DNA of 64,000 nucleotides from Acheta domesticus (taxonomy: Eukaryota; Arthropoda; Insecta; Orthoptera; Gryllidae): contig JAHLJT010009419.1 in assembly GCA_031308135.1 (NCBI GenBank), positions 59,938,768 to 60,002,767 on the forward strand. The letters are read 5' to 3'. The notes beneath the pieces are model-generated. The model searched no databases, was not told where the DNA came from, and saw only the letters and a list, made by a program, of their open reading frames with translations. Position numbers and translations under genes: made by a program. How positions within the stretch are numbered: position 1 is the first letter of the stretch; the number at the start of each line of letters is the position of its first letter. Shown one piece after another: positions 1-12,120 of the stretch.

Positions 1-3000
1 CGTCTTTTCGTGTGTGCTTCACGTCTGTGCTTCCTCGTTCATCTCTTAGTGCATATTTACGTATTGTTTACAACCTTAGTCCATTAATTGTACAGAATAT
101 CATCTTTTCAGAAACGAACATTCAATGTTTCTGAATGTATAACTCTGTGTCATTTTAAGGAACAAGATGTTAAATGAATTTGTAAATGTGGAGAGCAATT
201 TATCCCTGGAGTTGCAATTTTGCCCTGGAGTCCATCTAACCGTGCTCCTCGCTTTGAGCTTCTTGTAAACCTTTCGGAACGTCAAGTACCTCAAACGAAG
301 AAGGTTTGAATGCTGCCGAGTCACTGCTATTTAGTGTTATTCGAAGCCTTCAAGTGTGGTGGGTCAATACGTGGGCAGCAGGTATGCAGCCATTTGTCGC
401 CGCTTGCCGAGGCCCTGTAATGCAGTTAGTGGTACTTGACGGTGATATTTGCGAGACAGACGCGGTGCCTAACTTCCTTTGATCAATTTGTTTGCACTCC
501 TCCCATTAACTCCACCCTAGGATTGTTGAGATAAGAGGGTTTGAATCCTTGCGGAGAGCCATACTGAGTGATATGAGTCTAACCCTTGCTATTGACGAGT
601 GCTTATGACTTATGTAACCTGATGTTGTGTGTCTATCATACACGGAATAGGAATAAACATGGGGAACACTGGGTATAATTTAAATTTTTCGCCAAGATTC
701 ATTTTTCTGTGACAAAGCAATTTTAACTGATTTGAAATCATTACTTCTCTCGTGATTTTTTTCTCTTGCACGACAATGCCGGGTTTATTTTGCTGCAATG
801 AATCATCAATTCATCTCTGAAAGCTGATGTTGTACAATTCGCCTTTACTAGGTTTGCAACATTCGGTCTATTTCCTCTTCACAAAACTTAAAATGAATCT
901 AAAGTGTTTGTGATTCGATTCGATTCCAGTTGAGTGTGACCCACAAACACAAGGGAATTAAAACTGAAGGCTTCTCTGAGGTCATTAAGAAAGGGGAAAG
1001 TAGAGCTGAGCAACGTTAAATGCGGATCGTCTATTTTGAGTAAATAAATAGTAAAAACTTATACGGCTTTAACTGTTAATTTATTACGACCTTAGTCTGG
1101 AAACTTAGAGACTCTGCTGTGTACGCAATGATGATGAAAAAATATTCTTAATGTATAGCGTACAAATAATGTATAAAAATGGACATCCGTGTAAAATTGA
1201 GGACACGTAACGGACACGTACATTAGACAGAAAATTCTACAAGGGCATTTATAGGAAAAATAATATATTTACAGAGTAAATAATTGTTTGTACGGTTACT
1301 TTAACACTTCCTTCAGTTTTTTCTGCATTTTTAATAACCATTAGCAGAAATATTATTATTTCCCATTTTATTCATAGTGTACTGTGCATTATCTAAAACA
1401 GGAATTAACGAATTACTTCGAATGTAGAACTGTATACTATTATGGTACTTTACTAGATATGCTGCATTATGGAACTCCTAAGCTTCAAAACAATTTCTTT
1501 TTACTCTTCAAATCCCTTTTACATCTAGAGCACAAGTCCAAATAGAACTCACAAAAACCAATGACGTGACGTGCACTTCTCTGCTACTGCACGGAATCTA
1601 AGCGGCACCGCATGAGCAAGAGAACGTGGGTGGAATCGACAAAAAGTCAACGCCTAGAGTCTTCCTTTGCAACGTTTCAATGTAAATCGAGTTGTTCTAG
1701 AAGTTCCTACTAGTCGCGGACTTTTCTAGATGCAGCTCGTACATTCAATTTAAGCCATTAAATTGATGTCTAAATATTGTTCTTAGATTATCAATTTTGA
1801 AAATAACATAAGTACGTTTTGCCTTTCTATTTGAAGTGTCACAATCAGAAAACGATTTCCCGCGACGAAAAAAAAAGTCAAATTAATATCTGATTCATGA
1901 AGTGGGCTAAATTAAAATATTAAATGATCATCAACGGTATTTCCACGGTAATTATTTTCTCTTCTCTTTATAAAGAGAAGGAATGGAATTTTCTTTATAA
2001 AGGGAATTAATTTGCTGGTTATTAAGACACAAAACCTCCTTTTCAGTCTTGTTTATTCACGCAGAAGCCGTCTCGTAAAAAAATCATTCACTTTTGCAAA
2101 AAGACAGGGCTCATTCTGAATATTAATGTGACCTAAGAAAATAAAAATTCGAATGTTATGAGGTTAATGTATTGTAGAAATACGTAATCCCTCCATGGCG
2201 CGAGTTTGACACATTATTGTTAACAAGCGTTCACAAGTTCAAATAGGCTGTTTCTGCGGCCAAGGAAATTCTATTTTATTTACGCATAATGAATATAGAG
2301 TACGCGTTATATTATTATTTTTATATACTTTTTTATTGTAATACCTACATGGTAATATGTGTACATTGAAGTAATGAAATATATTAAAATCTTTAAAATT
2401 AATAATATTTTCATACATTTTTTAATATAATAATTAGAACAACTTTGATTCGTACCATTGCATTTCATTATTACTAATCCTTATAACAAAGAAAGAATAA
2501 TAATAATATTATTCTTTCCAGTTTTTCCAAATTAACTTATGTTTTTTTAAACTCTTACTGAATTCACTTAAATATATTCGTACATCCGTCGCACTGTTAA
2601 ATATCACACAGAAACATTTGAAAAATATAATAATACGTTACATATTGAAGACAAAGTTAGTAAAACTCTGCAATATGAAATTGATGTGTCGCGAAATTAG
2701 GATCACATTTTCAAAATGAAAAAAACAAGATCAATCTGTCTTATAGCATACCTCCATGATAAAGTTGGCTTTAAAATAGGTTTCACATTCATTTCCGCTT
2801 ACAACTGCAGTCTTTTGCAATGCATCTTTCAGTTGGATTGCTTTTTCATGTTACAAGTAACAAAACTTTCTTTCGCATTGGTACTGCGTTTTCGAGTTTG
2901 TTCTAAAAAACGATCCTCAGTAAACTTTATCTGCGTTTGTGAAAAATGGAAATGGCAAAATTCACTCCGAGTTTTATATTTGTTTTTTACTTGCTTTTTT

Positions 3001-4145
3001 AGCCGTGTAAACATTAAAGCGGTTAAGCGAACATTAAAAATCCTCAATGGCCCCCTTAAAACTTTACTTCAGAGAATTTAAAAATGCAAATCAATTTAGC
3101 TTAATGACCATATAATTTTACAAAACAATGCATTACGTTCAATTCGTAATTTGCGTAAATAAAATAAACATATTTTGATCGAAAAGAACATGCAGTCAAT
3201 CATGGAACTGCCAGGGAAAGAGAAGAACATTTCTCTCAGTTTTGTTTTTCAAATGAGAGCAAACGAATCAGAAATCTTCATCACGAGAAAGAGTAACGAA
3301 CACTTTTGTTTGAAGGCATGAATGACGAAATGTTTTTGATAAGGTGTCTCTCCGTCTTGTAAACATATTAGTGAAATAAGAAACACGTATATATTTTAAA
3401 TATGTCTCTTTAGGAAAGAGTGCATGTAGTAAATATCTATTGAACCTCCATCTGCATGAGATAAGAAAATAAGATATCCTACGAAAAAATTCCATAATCC
3501 AGATTAATATTTTTTTAAGAAACGGAAACGAGTATTTGTTTGAATCGTATAATTAATATTATTAATAGTACAATTTAAATATATCTGTATAATTAATTTT
3601 TCACTCTGAAATTGAAACAAAATGTTTAATTTGTTCGAATTGATGAAAATTAAACCGATGAAATATTGTTTTATCAGGATGGAGAAATAACTACGTCATT
3701 GTCAATATCCTCAAACTGATTTCGATCTCCTAATTACTAAAAAAAACGTGGAACAAAAACACTTATTCGAATTATTTACTTCTTACTTCTGGATTTAAAA
3801 TACGAGGGCACGAGTTGAGTTCATAAGTTCTACATTGTCCTCGTATTGTAATTTTTGGGGGTTTCTTTTACACTCATACCTAAAAGGAATATGAAGGGAA
3901 ATCAGATGAAAAAATAACTCCTCCTCCTTCACATATGTGTGAGAAAAAGTGATAGTTATTTCACGTAATACAGGATTCAATTACCTAATAGTAAGTGAGG
4001 AAAATCAAAATGAATTATTAAAATTCGCAGCATCAAGGAATTTGAGATATTCGTGTTCTAATTCTCAGGCTTCTTTATGAACTCATTACTATGGAACCAC
4101 TACATCTTTGTCAGGAAGAGAGATAAGACAAAATTTTGAAATGCA
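1..4145. other. AT-rich DNA with no recognised gene
   Basis: I see no supported gene, RNA gene or named repeat here. The longest open frame (2716-3081, +, 121 codons) has no recognisable domain and lies in very AT-rich DNA, so I treat it as chance. Small self-complementary spots occur, for example a perfect 20-bp palindrome at 1961-1980 and an AT-rich one near 2490-2517. Confidence 0.6.
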
Positions 4146-4263
4146 TCACGAGTGATGCAGAATCGATTTAATTTCGTTCTCTTTTCTTGTATCAGGTGGG
4201 GTGAGAAATGGGGAGATAGGAAGTTTTGTGGTAGCGTGTCTCAAAGGGCAATGTCTCGTTTGA
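4146..4263 (+). repeat. Dispersed repeat, copy 1 (CpG-depleted)
   Basis: This stretch aligns with 6308-6420. Both copies have a run resembling GTTCTCTTTTC, then a G-rich part with GTGAGAA, then GGATG or GGAGAT, then AAAGG-CA. The copy here carries TG or CA at several places where the other has CG, the pattern expected from decay of methylated CpG. The family is unrecognised and there is no coding potential. Confidence 0.5.
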
Positions 4264-5285
4264 CTGTAATTCGGTTATTCGAGGATAGAGATACATAACA
4301 CGTCGGAGAATGTGAAATTGAAAAAATAACATTAAAGATTTCCAGGAGTTCCTGATTTCTCTATTTCTACGTGCGAGGATCAACCATATATTTTTGTAAT
4401 ATTAATATAATATGCTTGAACCATTGAATGTTGCTCCATTCTTATCAAGAGGAACTTCCCCACAGCCTTCATCCATTTGGAGTGAGAAATAATTGAAATA
4501 AATATCTTTTCTTCCCGACAAAGAAGGTGCAAATAAAGGGAATGGAAATACCATCAAAGTATACTGTGACGCGAGTCGGTACTTTTGACTAATCGAAATT
4601 TAGTTACGCAACACTGCAGAGAAGAGGACAGAAAATTTGACGCACTTAATAACATCCGAATTATTATAAAACACGAGACGTCGATGTTTGCTTTAACTGT
4701 ATATTTGTTAACTTAGAATTGCCTATAGTGCTGTTCGGTTTTGATTTCTGAAATGAGGGAAGGGAGGAAAATTATCCTTAAATATTTTCGTCTTTTACAT
4801 GTTGTAAATTATAATATTTGCTTCGATGTTTCAGGAAAAATAAATATACTTTTAGTTAACACCTATAAAAAAAGTAACTTTGAGTTTTAAATTTTGTGAC
4901 AATTTCGCAGGAAAAAGTCTCAGTCTTTCTTCCTTTCGTGTAAAAACCACTCATATATCACAGCGCTCCTGCAGCTAGAAGAGAATGGATCTCTGAGGTT
5001 CGGGAATGGAACGTTTCATTTACCTAGATCAACGCGTAACTTGGCGCCTCTCTTTGCCCACACACGGGCCATGTCACACTTCATTAAGGACCAAAACGGG
5101 AGCAGGGGCTGTGCAAGGTGTATCCTTCCACTTTGGGATGGCAGGCGCCCGGATGAAACAAAGCCCTCTCTCGTCCTATTGCCGGATGACGAATGTAATC
5201 CAATTTGTTGTACTACGTTTCTTTTAAAGTCGTATGTGCAATTGAATTATATCCTTCTCTTACGAAGCATGGATAAGCTTCCACA
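4264..5285. other. Unassigned DNA
   Basis: AT-rich to about 4950, then less AT-rich from about 4970 to 5260. Overlapping open frames of 73 and 102 codons (5006-5227 and 5041-5349, +) run through the latter part. The second enters the neighbouring SINE. Neither shows a recognisable domain. Confidence 0.5.
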
Positions 5286-5289
5286 CCGG

Positions 5290-5851
5290 GAGAAGTGGCT
5301 CAGGACAGCCACTGATGTCATTGCAGTGCTTCTGACCGGGAGGTCGTAGGGTTCGAGTCTCATTGGTGGCAGGATTTTTGACACTAGCTAGATAACTAGG
5401 TTGGATTCAGCCGCTGTCAGGAGGAGAATTCTAGCGGCCGGTTGCTCTGATTGCTAGTTTACCGTGGTTAATCCGATCAACACCATACTAATATCGGAGC
5501 AGTACCCAAACAAAAGGACCACGGACTGCGCGCGATCTTTCCTTCCTCTTCCTTGCCCTGTCCTCACATCGTACACACACACACACACACACATGCACAC
5601 TTTCATGCACTACACTACCACGCTTGCCGGGAGATCGGTCACGAGCATAGATCGTGTCCCGATTAGGGCGGTGCCCCGCTGGTGGGAATTACCTGGTTGG
5701 GGAAATCCCTAGTAGCCGACATGAGGTCTGCAAAGGATCTCACCATCCAGCGAGGGAAGAATAACGCCACTTCCTGAAGGAAAAAACTTGCACTACGGAC
5801 TAATTACCTTACCAGTTGATGCGGCCGGAATCACAAATAAATCAATCCATA
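5290..5851 (+). repeat. tRNA-derived SINE1, near full length
   Basis: The best complete copy of the commonest SINE here. A tRNA-like head (about 5294-5375) has an A-box-like TGGCTCAGGAC and a B-box GGTTCGAGTCT at 5350-5360. The body contains GAATTCTAGCGGCCG, GATCAACACCA and GGAGCAGTACCC, all shared with the other copies. The tail is a short ATCA-type run. A (CA)n tract sits at 5573-5593. The 82-codon open frame at 5464-5712 is SINE sequence, not a gene. Other copies lie near 7.1, 15.3, 30.5, 35.4, 40.4, 51.1, 56.6 and 58.0 kb. Confidence 0.85.
5573..5593. repeat. (CA)n microsatellite inside SINE1
   Basis: A short dinucleotide run in the body of the SINE, at the position where two other copies (57629-57651 and 58237-58288) also carry CA/GT runs. 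Confidence 0.9.
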
Positions 5852-5854
5852 AGC

Positions 5855-6305
5855 CACCACAGAAGTAAGTACATTTGGCTAAATAGAGGTACATCCCTAT
5901 AAGGAAAAAACGTTTCACCTGCAAAACATCTCGAGCAATTTTGACCCAGATGGAATGGTTTGAAATAATTCACTTCCTTCATGAAGATGTTCCTGTTAAA
6001 AAATTATGTATCATAAATATGTTGAAAACGATAAATAATTTGTAAATTTATTTTATTAATATTTACAGTTCACCTATTTTAAAATTGTTTTAAACATCTT
6101 CTAGTTTAAATTCAAACTATTTACAGTGCAAACGGCACCAGTATAAAAAGTTATAATAATGAAATATTTTATTTTCAAATTGTAAGTACATTTTAAAAAA
6201 TTCCAAAATGATAATAATGCCAAGTACTATGTAATTACCGGGAATTACTTTTATTAACATTTTTTCATTCATTTTTTTAATTTTCGGAAGCCTACCTTGA
6301 CTTCG
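5855..6305. other. Unassigned AT-rich DNA
   Basis: No gene, repeat family or structured element recognised. Confidence 0.5.
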
Positions 6306-6307
6306 AA

Positions 6308-6420
6308 TGAGAAGGAATTGATTTAAAATCCGTTCTCTTTTCCCTCGCAGGCGGGAGTGAGAAGGACAAGGGATGTTTTGGGGAGGCGTCCCGCAAAGGA
6401 CAGCGCGACGTGAGGCGCCT
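6308..6420 (+). repeat. Dispersed repeat, copy 2 (CpG-rich)
   Basis: Partner of 4146-4263. It keeps CG at sites where the other copy has TG or CA, so it is probably younger or less methylated. The pyrimidine run ending in CAG just before GCGGGAGTGAG looks like a splice acceptor, but the repeat relationship explains it equally well. Confidence 0.5.
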
Positions 6421-7137
6421 ACATGACACAGCGGCCGCGGGATGAACCTCTCTGGAGGACGCTTCTGCGTGACTTTCGGACCAGGGATTGTTTAACGCCT
6501 TGTTTTAAACCGAGCGAAGATTAAATTGAGGAGGAACTTTGTGGAAGGACACGTTCTCCCTCCTCTGTACAGCGCTCTGATTATTATTCTCCAAAAGTTG
6601 AGGGATGCCGCCTCCGTAAAAGTCCGTGACACCCGACCTTGTTTGTTTGAAAAGGCTGAATATTTTGCACGGTGGGAGAAAATGAACTTGTGTTCACTCA
6701 AACATTTTATTCTTTGTGTTCTCTACGTGAGGAGGTCAGTCGCCAAAAAACGGTGTAGTGCCATATTTGCATGACACTTGTGGAGTCAATTTGAATTTTT
6801 TATTTGAGGAAACAGTTCGTTTAGCATCTCAGATAAAGCAATGAAATAAAATCTTTTGTTTAATTACAAAGGGGCAAATGAGTCTTCTTGTGTCCTACTT
6901 TAACCGCTTCATTAAGGAGTTGAACTGGAAGCTCTCTTAGGAATACAAGTTTGTTTTCTCAAAACTACTGTTTCAATGCCTTCGTAAAGGTACAAATAAT
7001 GTCTATTATGCACAACTGGAATAGGAACTATATACTCGAATACTGAAGGATTCAGGGAACGAAGAAGTGTAACGAAGAATGAAAAGCTTAAACAATAATG
7101 GGAATAAATACGTGTAACTTCAAATAGACTCGGATTT
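6421..7137. other. Unassigned DNA
   Basis: Open frames of 69-84 codons on both strands show no recognisable motif. I see nothing else in this stretch. Confidence 0.5.
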
Positions 7138-7625
7138 GATTGATTGATTAATGATTTAGGGTGCAAAAATTGACATGGCCATTATTCCAGGAGGTGCAGT
7201 GGATATTTCTATTGCGGGAGGTGGCGTCGATCTTCCCGCACCGGATGACGAGATCCGGCGCCGACCTACCCGCCACCTGGCAGGTTATTTCCCTAACAAG
7301 GTATCTCCTGGCATCTGGGCACCACCCCAGCGGAGACAAGATCTATGACCCCGACATGTGATAGTGTAGTTGTTGTGAGTGTAAGTGTAAGTAAGGGCTG
7401 AGGAAAGGACACGGATGGAGAAGGAAAGATAGCTCGCGATCCGTGGCCCGTTTGTTATGGTACTGCTCTGGCATTCGCGTGGTGTCGATTGGAGTAACCA
7501 TGGAAAACATCCGATCGCAGCATCCGGCCGCTAGAATTCATCTCCAGAGAGCGGTTGAATTCAGCGTAGCTATGTAGCTAGTGTGAAAAATCCTGCCACC
7601 CTAGGACCTTTCGAACCCTTTCATT
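7138..7625 (-). repeat. SINE1 copy, minus strand
   Basis: On the plus strand it begins with the reversed tail GATTGATTGATT, passes through the body (reversed GGTACTGCTC and CTAGAATTC-type motifs) and reaches the reversed head near TTTCGAACCC at about 7610. The tRNA-like A-box end is missing or too diverged to see. Open frames of 60-85 codons across this stretch are SINE sequence. Confidence 0.85.
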
Positions 7626-9484
7626 TCTCCCTACACGTGGAGAAATCTTTTGAATGCTGTGGGGTGTAGCATTGTTGCAATTTGTTCTACTTTTTAGTAT
7701 TGGGCATTTAATGCAGTGATTTTATTTTCAGAGAGAAGTTCATTCTATAAATTTCTTTGATGTGTATTGTAGAGTCACTCTAATTATCTGAAATGGTCAC
7801 TGGAAATGAATTAGAAAAAAGAGAATCAAGCTCACAAGCACATTTCACAATTTATTAGCCGAGTCACGAATACAACTTCAAGTAGACATTAATAATCTTA
7901 CAACGTTGCGAGGGAAGCCTTGTTGCAGTCTAATGTGCGTAGTTCATGAGTGGCAAAAATGAGCAGTCGGACTGACACTGGTCACACAACAACGCGGCGC
8001 TCGGCCTGGACTCGTAATGCCTTCGGCGTGTAATCTCCCAAAGTGCTCTGGGCTTTGAGAGAGAGCCAGAACTCTCAGCTCTGTGAGTTTTCAGTGGAGG
8101 AAGAGAGATTGCAGAGTCACACGACAGGAGAATGGGAAACTCAATGAAAAGAGACAGGAAATACCAAAGAACAACGAATTTGGAGAGCGGGAAAGAGAGA
8201 CACAGGAGAGGGGGAATGAATGAGGTGAAAGAGAAGTGGACAATTTAATCAGAACCGAATCAGTGCACATGTTTGAGCCGAATCAGCATTTATTGATTAC
8301 CAACCACATATGAAACGCGGTGTATAGTTTGCAATAACATTATACTTTACTATCCATTCTCGGCAGAATTCCGATTACTCCATTGACGGGATGGAGCGAA
8401 ATGTAATAGGATAAAAGCATGTACGCCACTATGTACTAAAATTGCCTATTGTTTGTTGTAGGTTACTCGTTGTCGCAGTCCAAATTCATAATAATACGTG
8501 TTAATACTGGAATTCAGGAATGGGTGTAAACGTGTAATGTGCACTGTACCGCTACTGCTTTTTTTATGTATTAGGCAGAAAAAAGTACAATTAAACTCTC
8601 TTCCAGCAATTGAATTTTTAAGCGTATAAATAGAAATATCATTACCTCTCTGGAATTCGTCGCATACAACATGAATTCTTGTGGAAATTATTGATTATTG
8701 TGGCCCATTGAAAAATGAAACGAGATGTGCACATTAAAAAAACTGTTCATATAATTAATCGTATAACTCCAAAGCCCGAATTTTCCATTATGCGAAAAAG
8801 AAATGTTTTAAAATGTGAATTAAATGTGAATTAATTTTGCAAAAAAAATGATACCTCAAATGCACGCTTGAATAAAAGATTAAATTTTATGTAAGTTCAA
8901 ATACTATATACTCTATATACTCTTCCTAAATGAAAATATTTCAAGTAATTTATGGAAGAACAAAGAACATTCACGCTCTGACACCCAAAAAGCACTCAAA
9001 CGCAACTTTCGTACATTTATCATTTAATCCAACAATTAGTTTACAAATTGATCAAAGAAGGAAATAAACCAATATTTTCGGCTTATTGTGAACGATAATA
9101 TTCATCTTTTGTACGTTGTACACTTTTCATAAAACTGATTATTGGTTACTTTGGGACGCGGTTTTACTCCTCGTCTATGTATTTCGCCTATGCATATTTA
9201 GTGGTTGGAAATGAAGAATGCACTTTCTGAGTTAAATGGTGGATGATGATTTTCTACTCAAGTTGACTTGCAAACACAGCTCATTGTAAATAAATGTATA
9301 AATAAATAAGACAAGCTTTAGAATGATTACGGTATGCAAAAGTAGTTCAGTTTACTTGAAAATTAGTTTCTCAAAACTTCCCGGAGATGTTTTGATGCGA
9401 AGATGGAAGATTAGTATTCTTTTTTCAAAAGGTTTACGACAATTCTAGTCATATTAATTAGAATCAGCTTCACATATTAGGCAG
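7626..9484. other. Unassigned DNA
   Basis: No supported gene. A less AT-rich patch (about 7900-8260) is unlike its surroundings, with a G/A-rich run of repeated GAGAGA-type motifs near 8100-8230, but I recognise no family. The rest is AT-rich and featureless. Confidence 0.5.
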
Positions 9485-9500
9485 AGTGAAGAAAACAAGA

Positions 9501-9620
9501 ACTTCAAGTTCTTGAAACTTCAAGTTGCTTACAAACTTCAAGTTGCTTACAAAATAATGATGGATAAAAGGCAGAACAGGAAGGAGCTTCTTGCACAACA
9601 GGGCACAACAGGAAGGAGCT
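9501..9620 (+). repeat. Short tandem and direct duplications
   Basis: An 18-bp unit, AAACTTCAAGTTGCTTAC, occurs twice in tandem at 9515-9532 and 9533-9550. Just downstream, ACAGGAAGGAGCT occurs at about 9576-9588 and again at about 9608-9620. These look like local slippage duplications. Confidence 0.8.
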
Positions 9621-9750
9621 ATCTTGGAAGAAGCTTTTTCGAATTTAATATTTTATCTGAAGCTTCCTAATTCGTAAAATGAATCTATAAATTTTCGAAC
9701 CACTGGAGCGTTTGCTTGAAAATTTTCGCAACATTTTGAACATTTTTGAA

Positions 9751-9884
9751 TAGCCAAGAAAATATAGACTTCACGAGACTGAAATGTTCACCTAAAAATT
9801 AACAGAAGGGGCTGGATATGCGGAACGGGGTGGCTTAGAAAGGGTGAACATTTCAGTCTCGTGAAGTCTATCTTTTCTTGGCTA
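9751..9884. repeat. 134-bp inverted-repeat hairpin
   Basis: Arms 9751-9792 and 9843-9884 are 42 bases each and differ at about one position. They start TAGCCAAGAAAA and end GAAATGTTCACC, with a 50-base loop. As RNA from either strand this would fold into a nearly perfect long hairpin. It could be a minimal MITE with TA-type ends or a small-RNA precursor. There is no coding content. Confidence 0.85.
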
Positions 9885-10710
9885 AGTTGGAACTAAATAA
9901 TTTCGAATAAAGGCATGCTAAAATCATTTAATGAGTTCTAAAGAAATTGAAGTAAGGAAATAAAGTTGGTATCAAATCGTCTCCTGTATTATTTCAGTAA
10001 TATACCTTTGGGTTCCGGCTCTCACACGCAACCAACCTTTATAAATGAGGGCTCCAAAGAAAGAGAATTTCACGGAGACTTGACGAATTCCACTTTGACT
10101 TTAAAAATATGGATGATTTCTTTAAAAAAACGCATAGAAATATTCAGGTAAAATGCAACCCGCATTACATGTCAACATATATCGGCAAATAACTCATAAA
10201 CAAAGCGTTTTTAGAGCCTTAAAAAGTAACATTTTGAGGCCACAGGCCTCAAAGAAACGTTTTTCATACCATAATCTATAAGATGAGACATTCTCCTATC
10301 CATTCAATTAACTTTTCGGTTCCACGCTTCAATACTATCAAGGCCACCTCAATATTTCAGTCCTTCCTGCTGGTAGCAATTTTTGTGGCGACACGCTTAA
10401 AAGGCTTAGATTCGACAATCTTTATTTACGCTTTCTGTTAACACTGTACGCTTTAACACCGTACGCTTTCTGTTAACACCGTAGTTTGTGCAATCTGACG
10501 AGGTTTATTTGCATAATCATTAATTCAAGATTTGCTCTCCAGCAACACTTAGAAGTACTATTATAGTTGCTTGATACCTATACCTATGAAGATTGTTTCT
10601 GATGCGTGTAGTGAAACTATTCAATTAACGTTTTTTCATGGTTTATACGTGCTGTGTACTTAGTGAAGAGTGAAGACTATGTTTGTGTTTTACCCGTACC
10701 AATATTTTCG
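9885..10710. other. Unassigned DNA with small repeats
   Basis: Near 10234-10252 a short hairpin has GAGGCC/GGCCTC arms. At 10428-10484 the phrase TACGCTTTCTGTTAACAC occurs twice, separated by a shorter version, giving a local tandem duplication. No gene recognised. Confidence 0.6.
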
Positions 10711-10729
10711 TTATCATTCGATGAAATTT

Positions 10730-11130
10730 TCAAGTAACAGGTTCAGACACGTTGCTTTCTCAAAAGTAAAAAGCTAATATTTTTGTGACTATCATGAAAA
10801 ACTAAAACCTAATTGACAGAGAATATTGAATAATTACTTCAAAAAGTGTTGGGAATTTTTCCAAGCAAATTCTTCATGATATTGAATAAATATTTATTGA
10901 AAATTTCTTTTACATATTAATTGCATTGTTTTTTATTTTTATTTTTATTTGTAATTGTGTTAGTACATTGCAAGTTACCTTTATAGATACAAATAAAAGT
11001 ATAAAAGTATAGATAGTAGTAAGTAGTATAGATACAAATAAACACGTTTCGTTAACTTCGATCCCTCTTAGAATGAAAATAGAAGGTTAGGGATGAGTGT
11101 GGGGTCTAACATGCGAGAGTTCTCGCACGG
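10730..11130 (+). repeat. Diverged direct repeat, unit 1
   Basis: This unit matches 11805-12120 in order: a CTCAAAAGTAAAA-like start, GAATAAATATTTATTGAAAA, a T-rich run with TTGCATTGTT, and an end with GTCTAACATGCGAGA. The end holds the palindrome GCGAGAGTTCTCGC (11113-11126, one mismatch). Family unrecognised. Confidence 0.65.
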
Positions 11131-11804
11131 GTATATATACGCAGAGGTAGTGGGGGAAAACTTGTGCTATGGCACAACACAAAGAACAAACTTTTTAAAG
11201 TAGCTAAAGTAAAATAGCTTGAAATAAATGGAAAACAAAAATCATAACGCGCTAGCCTACAATACTACGTGAATCAATTAAACAACAACTAAATTTAAAA
11301 TTATGGAAAGAATAGGGCAAGTCTCTCGACAACTGCCCATGATCGCAGTCCAAACGCACTATTTAAATGTCGGCGATATCTGGAAGTATGTACACCAACG
11401 CTCAACTGCAAACTCATATTGTAAATAAAAAACCGTTTGATATTAAACTCAAGGTAACGGTTCGTTAAGATATTAAAAATGCAAACATAGTTTGAGCAAC
11501 ATTCCCATGTACCGAAGTGGGCTTACTAATGCCTACTAAATTGTTTCTAATGCTAACAAATGGTATTTAGTACACAAAGGTGAAAACTTTAGTTTTTTTT
11601 TGGCTCGGAATTGTTTTTCTTGAGGTATGTAAGGACGCAGAAAATAATTCAATACTTTTTAGTAAACAAATAATTTTTGAATTTTCTCACCCCAGCAAGC
11701 TGGCACCCTAACTCTCCAAAACCCACTCGGTTCTTCATAACAAATCAAGGAAAGTTAAATAATATTGCAATGAGTAGATCTGTTCTTGCCTGATCCGGTA
11801 TTTT
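11131..11804. other. Unassigned AT-rich DNA
   Basis: No gene or repeat recognised between the two direct-repeat units. Confidence 0.5.
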
Positions 11805-12120
11805 CTCACTACTTTACTTGACTTTCTCAAGAGTAAAATCCTTTTCTATTATTTGACTATCAAGGAAAGCGAAAAGCTAACTCTCAAGGAAGATTGAAAC
11901 ATTTCTTCAAATGTTGTTTTTAAAGAAGTATGAATTGTTCCAAGAACACCTCTCAATAATGTTGAATAAACTTTTATTGAAAATTTGTTTCAAACATCTA
12001 TTGCATTGTTGTTTTGTTTGATATTCTGTAAGTACATTAGTAGTTCCTCTTTTTTATGGAACGGATAGACAAATGGATAGGGAAAGTGTGGGATTTAACA
12101 TGCGAGAATTCTCGCACGGG
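11805..12120 (+). repeat. Diverged direct repeat, unit 2
   Basis: Second unit of the pair at 10730-11130, with the same order of blocks. Its terminal palindrome GCGAGAATTCTCGC (12102-12115) is perfect and lies 989 bp from the first one. ACATGCGAGA and TCTCGCACGGGTA are the best-conserved parts, so the palindrome is the functional-looking or youngest part. Confidence 0.65.

Noticed and set aside
530..575. GGTTTGAATCC as a possible tRNA B-box
   Set aside because: No A-box at a suitable distance and no cloverleaf stems could be formed.
2716..3081. 121-codon frame in AT-rich DNA
   Set aside because: No motif, a shadow frame on the other strand and no gene context. Chance is sufficient.
6331..6360. 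Splice acceptor (pyrimidine run ending CAG) of a host exon
   Set aside because: The same stretch occurs at 4165-4195 as part of a repeat pair, and no coding frame with recognisable content follows.
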